From: Bacteroidales bacterium
GTDB lineage: Bacteria > Bacteroidota > Bacteroidia > Bacteroidales > P3
Length of the DNA stretch: 6,475 bases
Assembly: GCA_023227645.1 (NCBI GenBank)
Contig: JALNVJ010000093.1
Location: forward strand, 1 to 6,475
Direction: 5' to 3'
Below the pieces are notes generated by a model, which was given only the letters and a program-made list of their open reading frames with translations, had not been told where the DNA came from and did not search any database. This document shows, piece after piece, positions 6,395 to 6,475 of the stretch. A program made the translations under genes and the position numbers. Every line of letters starts with the position of its first letter. Position 1 is the first letter of the stretch.

Positions 6395-6475
6395 TTTATA
6401 TTAAGGAAAAAAAAATTTATATTAAGGAAAAAAACTTTTTTATTAAGGAAAAATCTTTTTTTATTAAGGAAAAAT
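6395..6475. repeat. 21-bp tandem repeat with phased A-tracts, running off the window
   Basis: The core ATTAAGG begins at 6400, 6421, 6442 and 6463, exactly 21 bases apart. Each core is preceded by TTTAT or TTTTT and followed by five to nine A residues. Units are 6395-6415, 6416-6436, 6437-6457 and 6458-6475, the last cut by the window edge. The first two units share TTTATATTAAGG and the last two share TTTTTATTAAGG followed by AAAAAT, so the array has two subtypes. The period is two helical turns, so the A-tracts lie on one face of the DNA and should bend it. Function is unknown. Confidence 0.88.

Larger units (their letters stand above)
6008..6475. other. Non-coding tail containing a MITE-like element and a 21-bp tandem repeat
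   Basis: No frame in these 468 bases has a start codon plus a protein-like product. Bases 6008-6081 after the receptor stop show no clear terminator or promoter. The rest is taken up by the inverted-repeat-bounded element at 6082-6361, a 33-base spacer, and the tandem repeat at 6395-6475, each listed separately. Confidence 0.75.

Noticed and set aside
6395..6475. CRISPR array
   Set aside because: The units are contiguous 21-bp tandem repeats with no unique spacers, so the CRISPR layout is absent.
6395..6475. Plasmid replication iterons
   Set aside because: The 21-bp period would fit, but no rep gene is visible and the neighbours are chromosomal housekeeping genes, so there is no support beyond spacing.

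Overview
The window looks like a piece of a low-GC chromosome from a Bacteroidota organism, probably close to Bacteroidales. Four things point there: start codons preceded by A-rich leaders rather than Shine-Dalgarno sites, an exact match to the Bacteroidetes -7 promoter consensus (TAnnTTTG), a SusC-style TonB receptor with an N-terminal carboxypeptidase-regulatory-like domain, and the divergent Bacteroidetes type of QueA. All four genes after the partial one, and the partial one itself, are on the + strand.

Region by region: 1-603 is the 3' part of a QueA-type tRNA-modification gene. It is followed after 5 bases by pyrH (UMP kinase, 609-1313), so the two probably share a transcript. A promoter at 1327-1357 and an A/T-rich leader with a duplicated 11-mer precede a secreted C69-family (Ntn-hydrolase) dipeptidase at 1401-3158. 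That gene ends at a strong hairpin terminator (3182-3216). A second unit then begins: a small two-membrane-segment, histidine-rich protein ending in LRGPPVC (3235-3591), and a full-length TonB-dependent outer-membrane receptor (3704-6007) with a Cys-x-x-Cys in its plug. The pair resembles a metal or metal-complex uptake locus; the substrate cannot be read from sequence.

The last 468 bases hold no convincing gene but do hold structure. A 280-bp element (6082-6361) is bounded by 24-base terminal inverted repeats matching at 20 of 24 positions. Their sequence resembles IS256-family ends, there is no room for a transposase, and a perfect 14-bp hairpin sits near the centre: a MITE-like non-autonomous element. 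Thirty-three bases further on, a 21-bp tandem repeat (at least 3.9 units, every ATTAAGG core exactly 21 bases apart, with A-tracts) runs off the window edge.

I do not see a clearly undescribed multi-gene system. The most interesting items are the MITE-like element, the helically phased 21-bp repeat, and the His-rich protein/TonB receptor pair.
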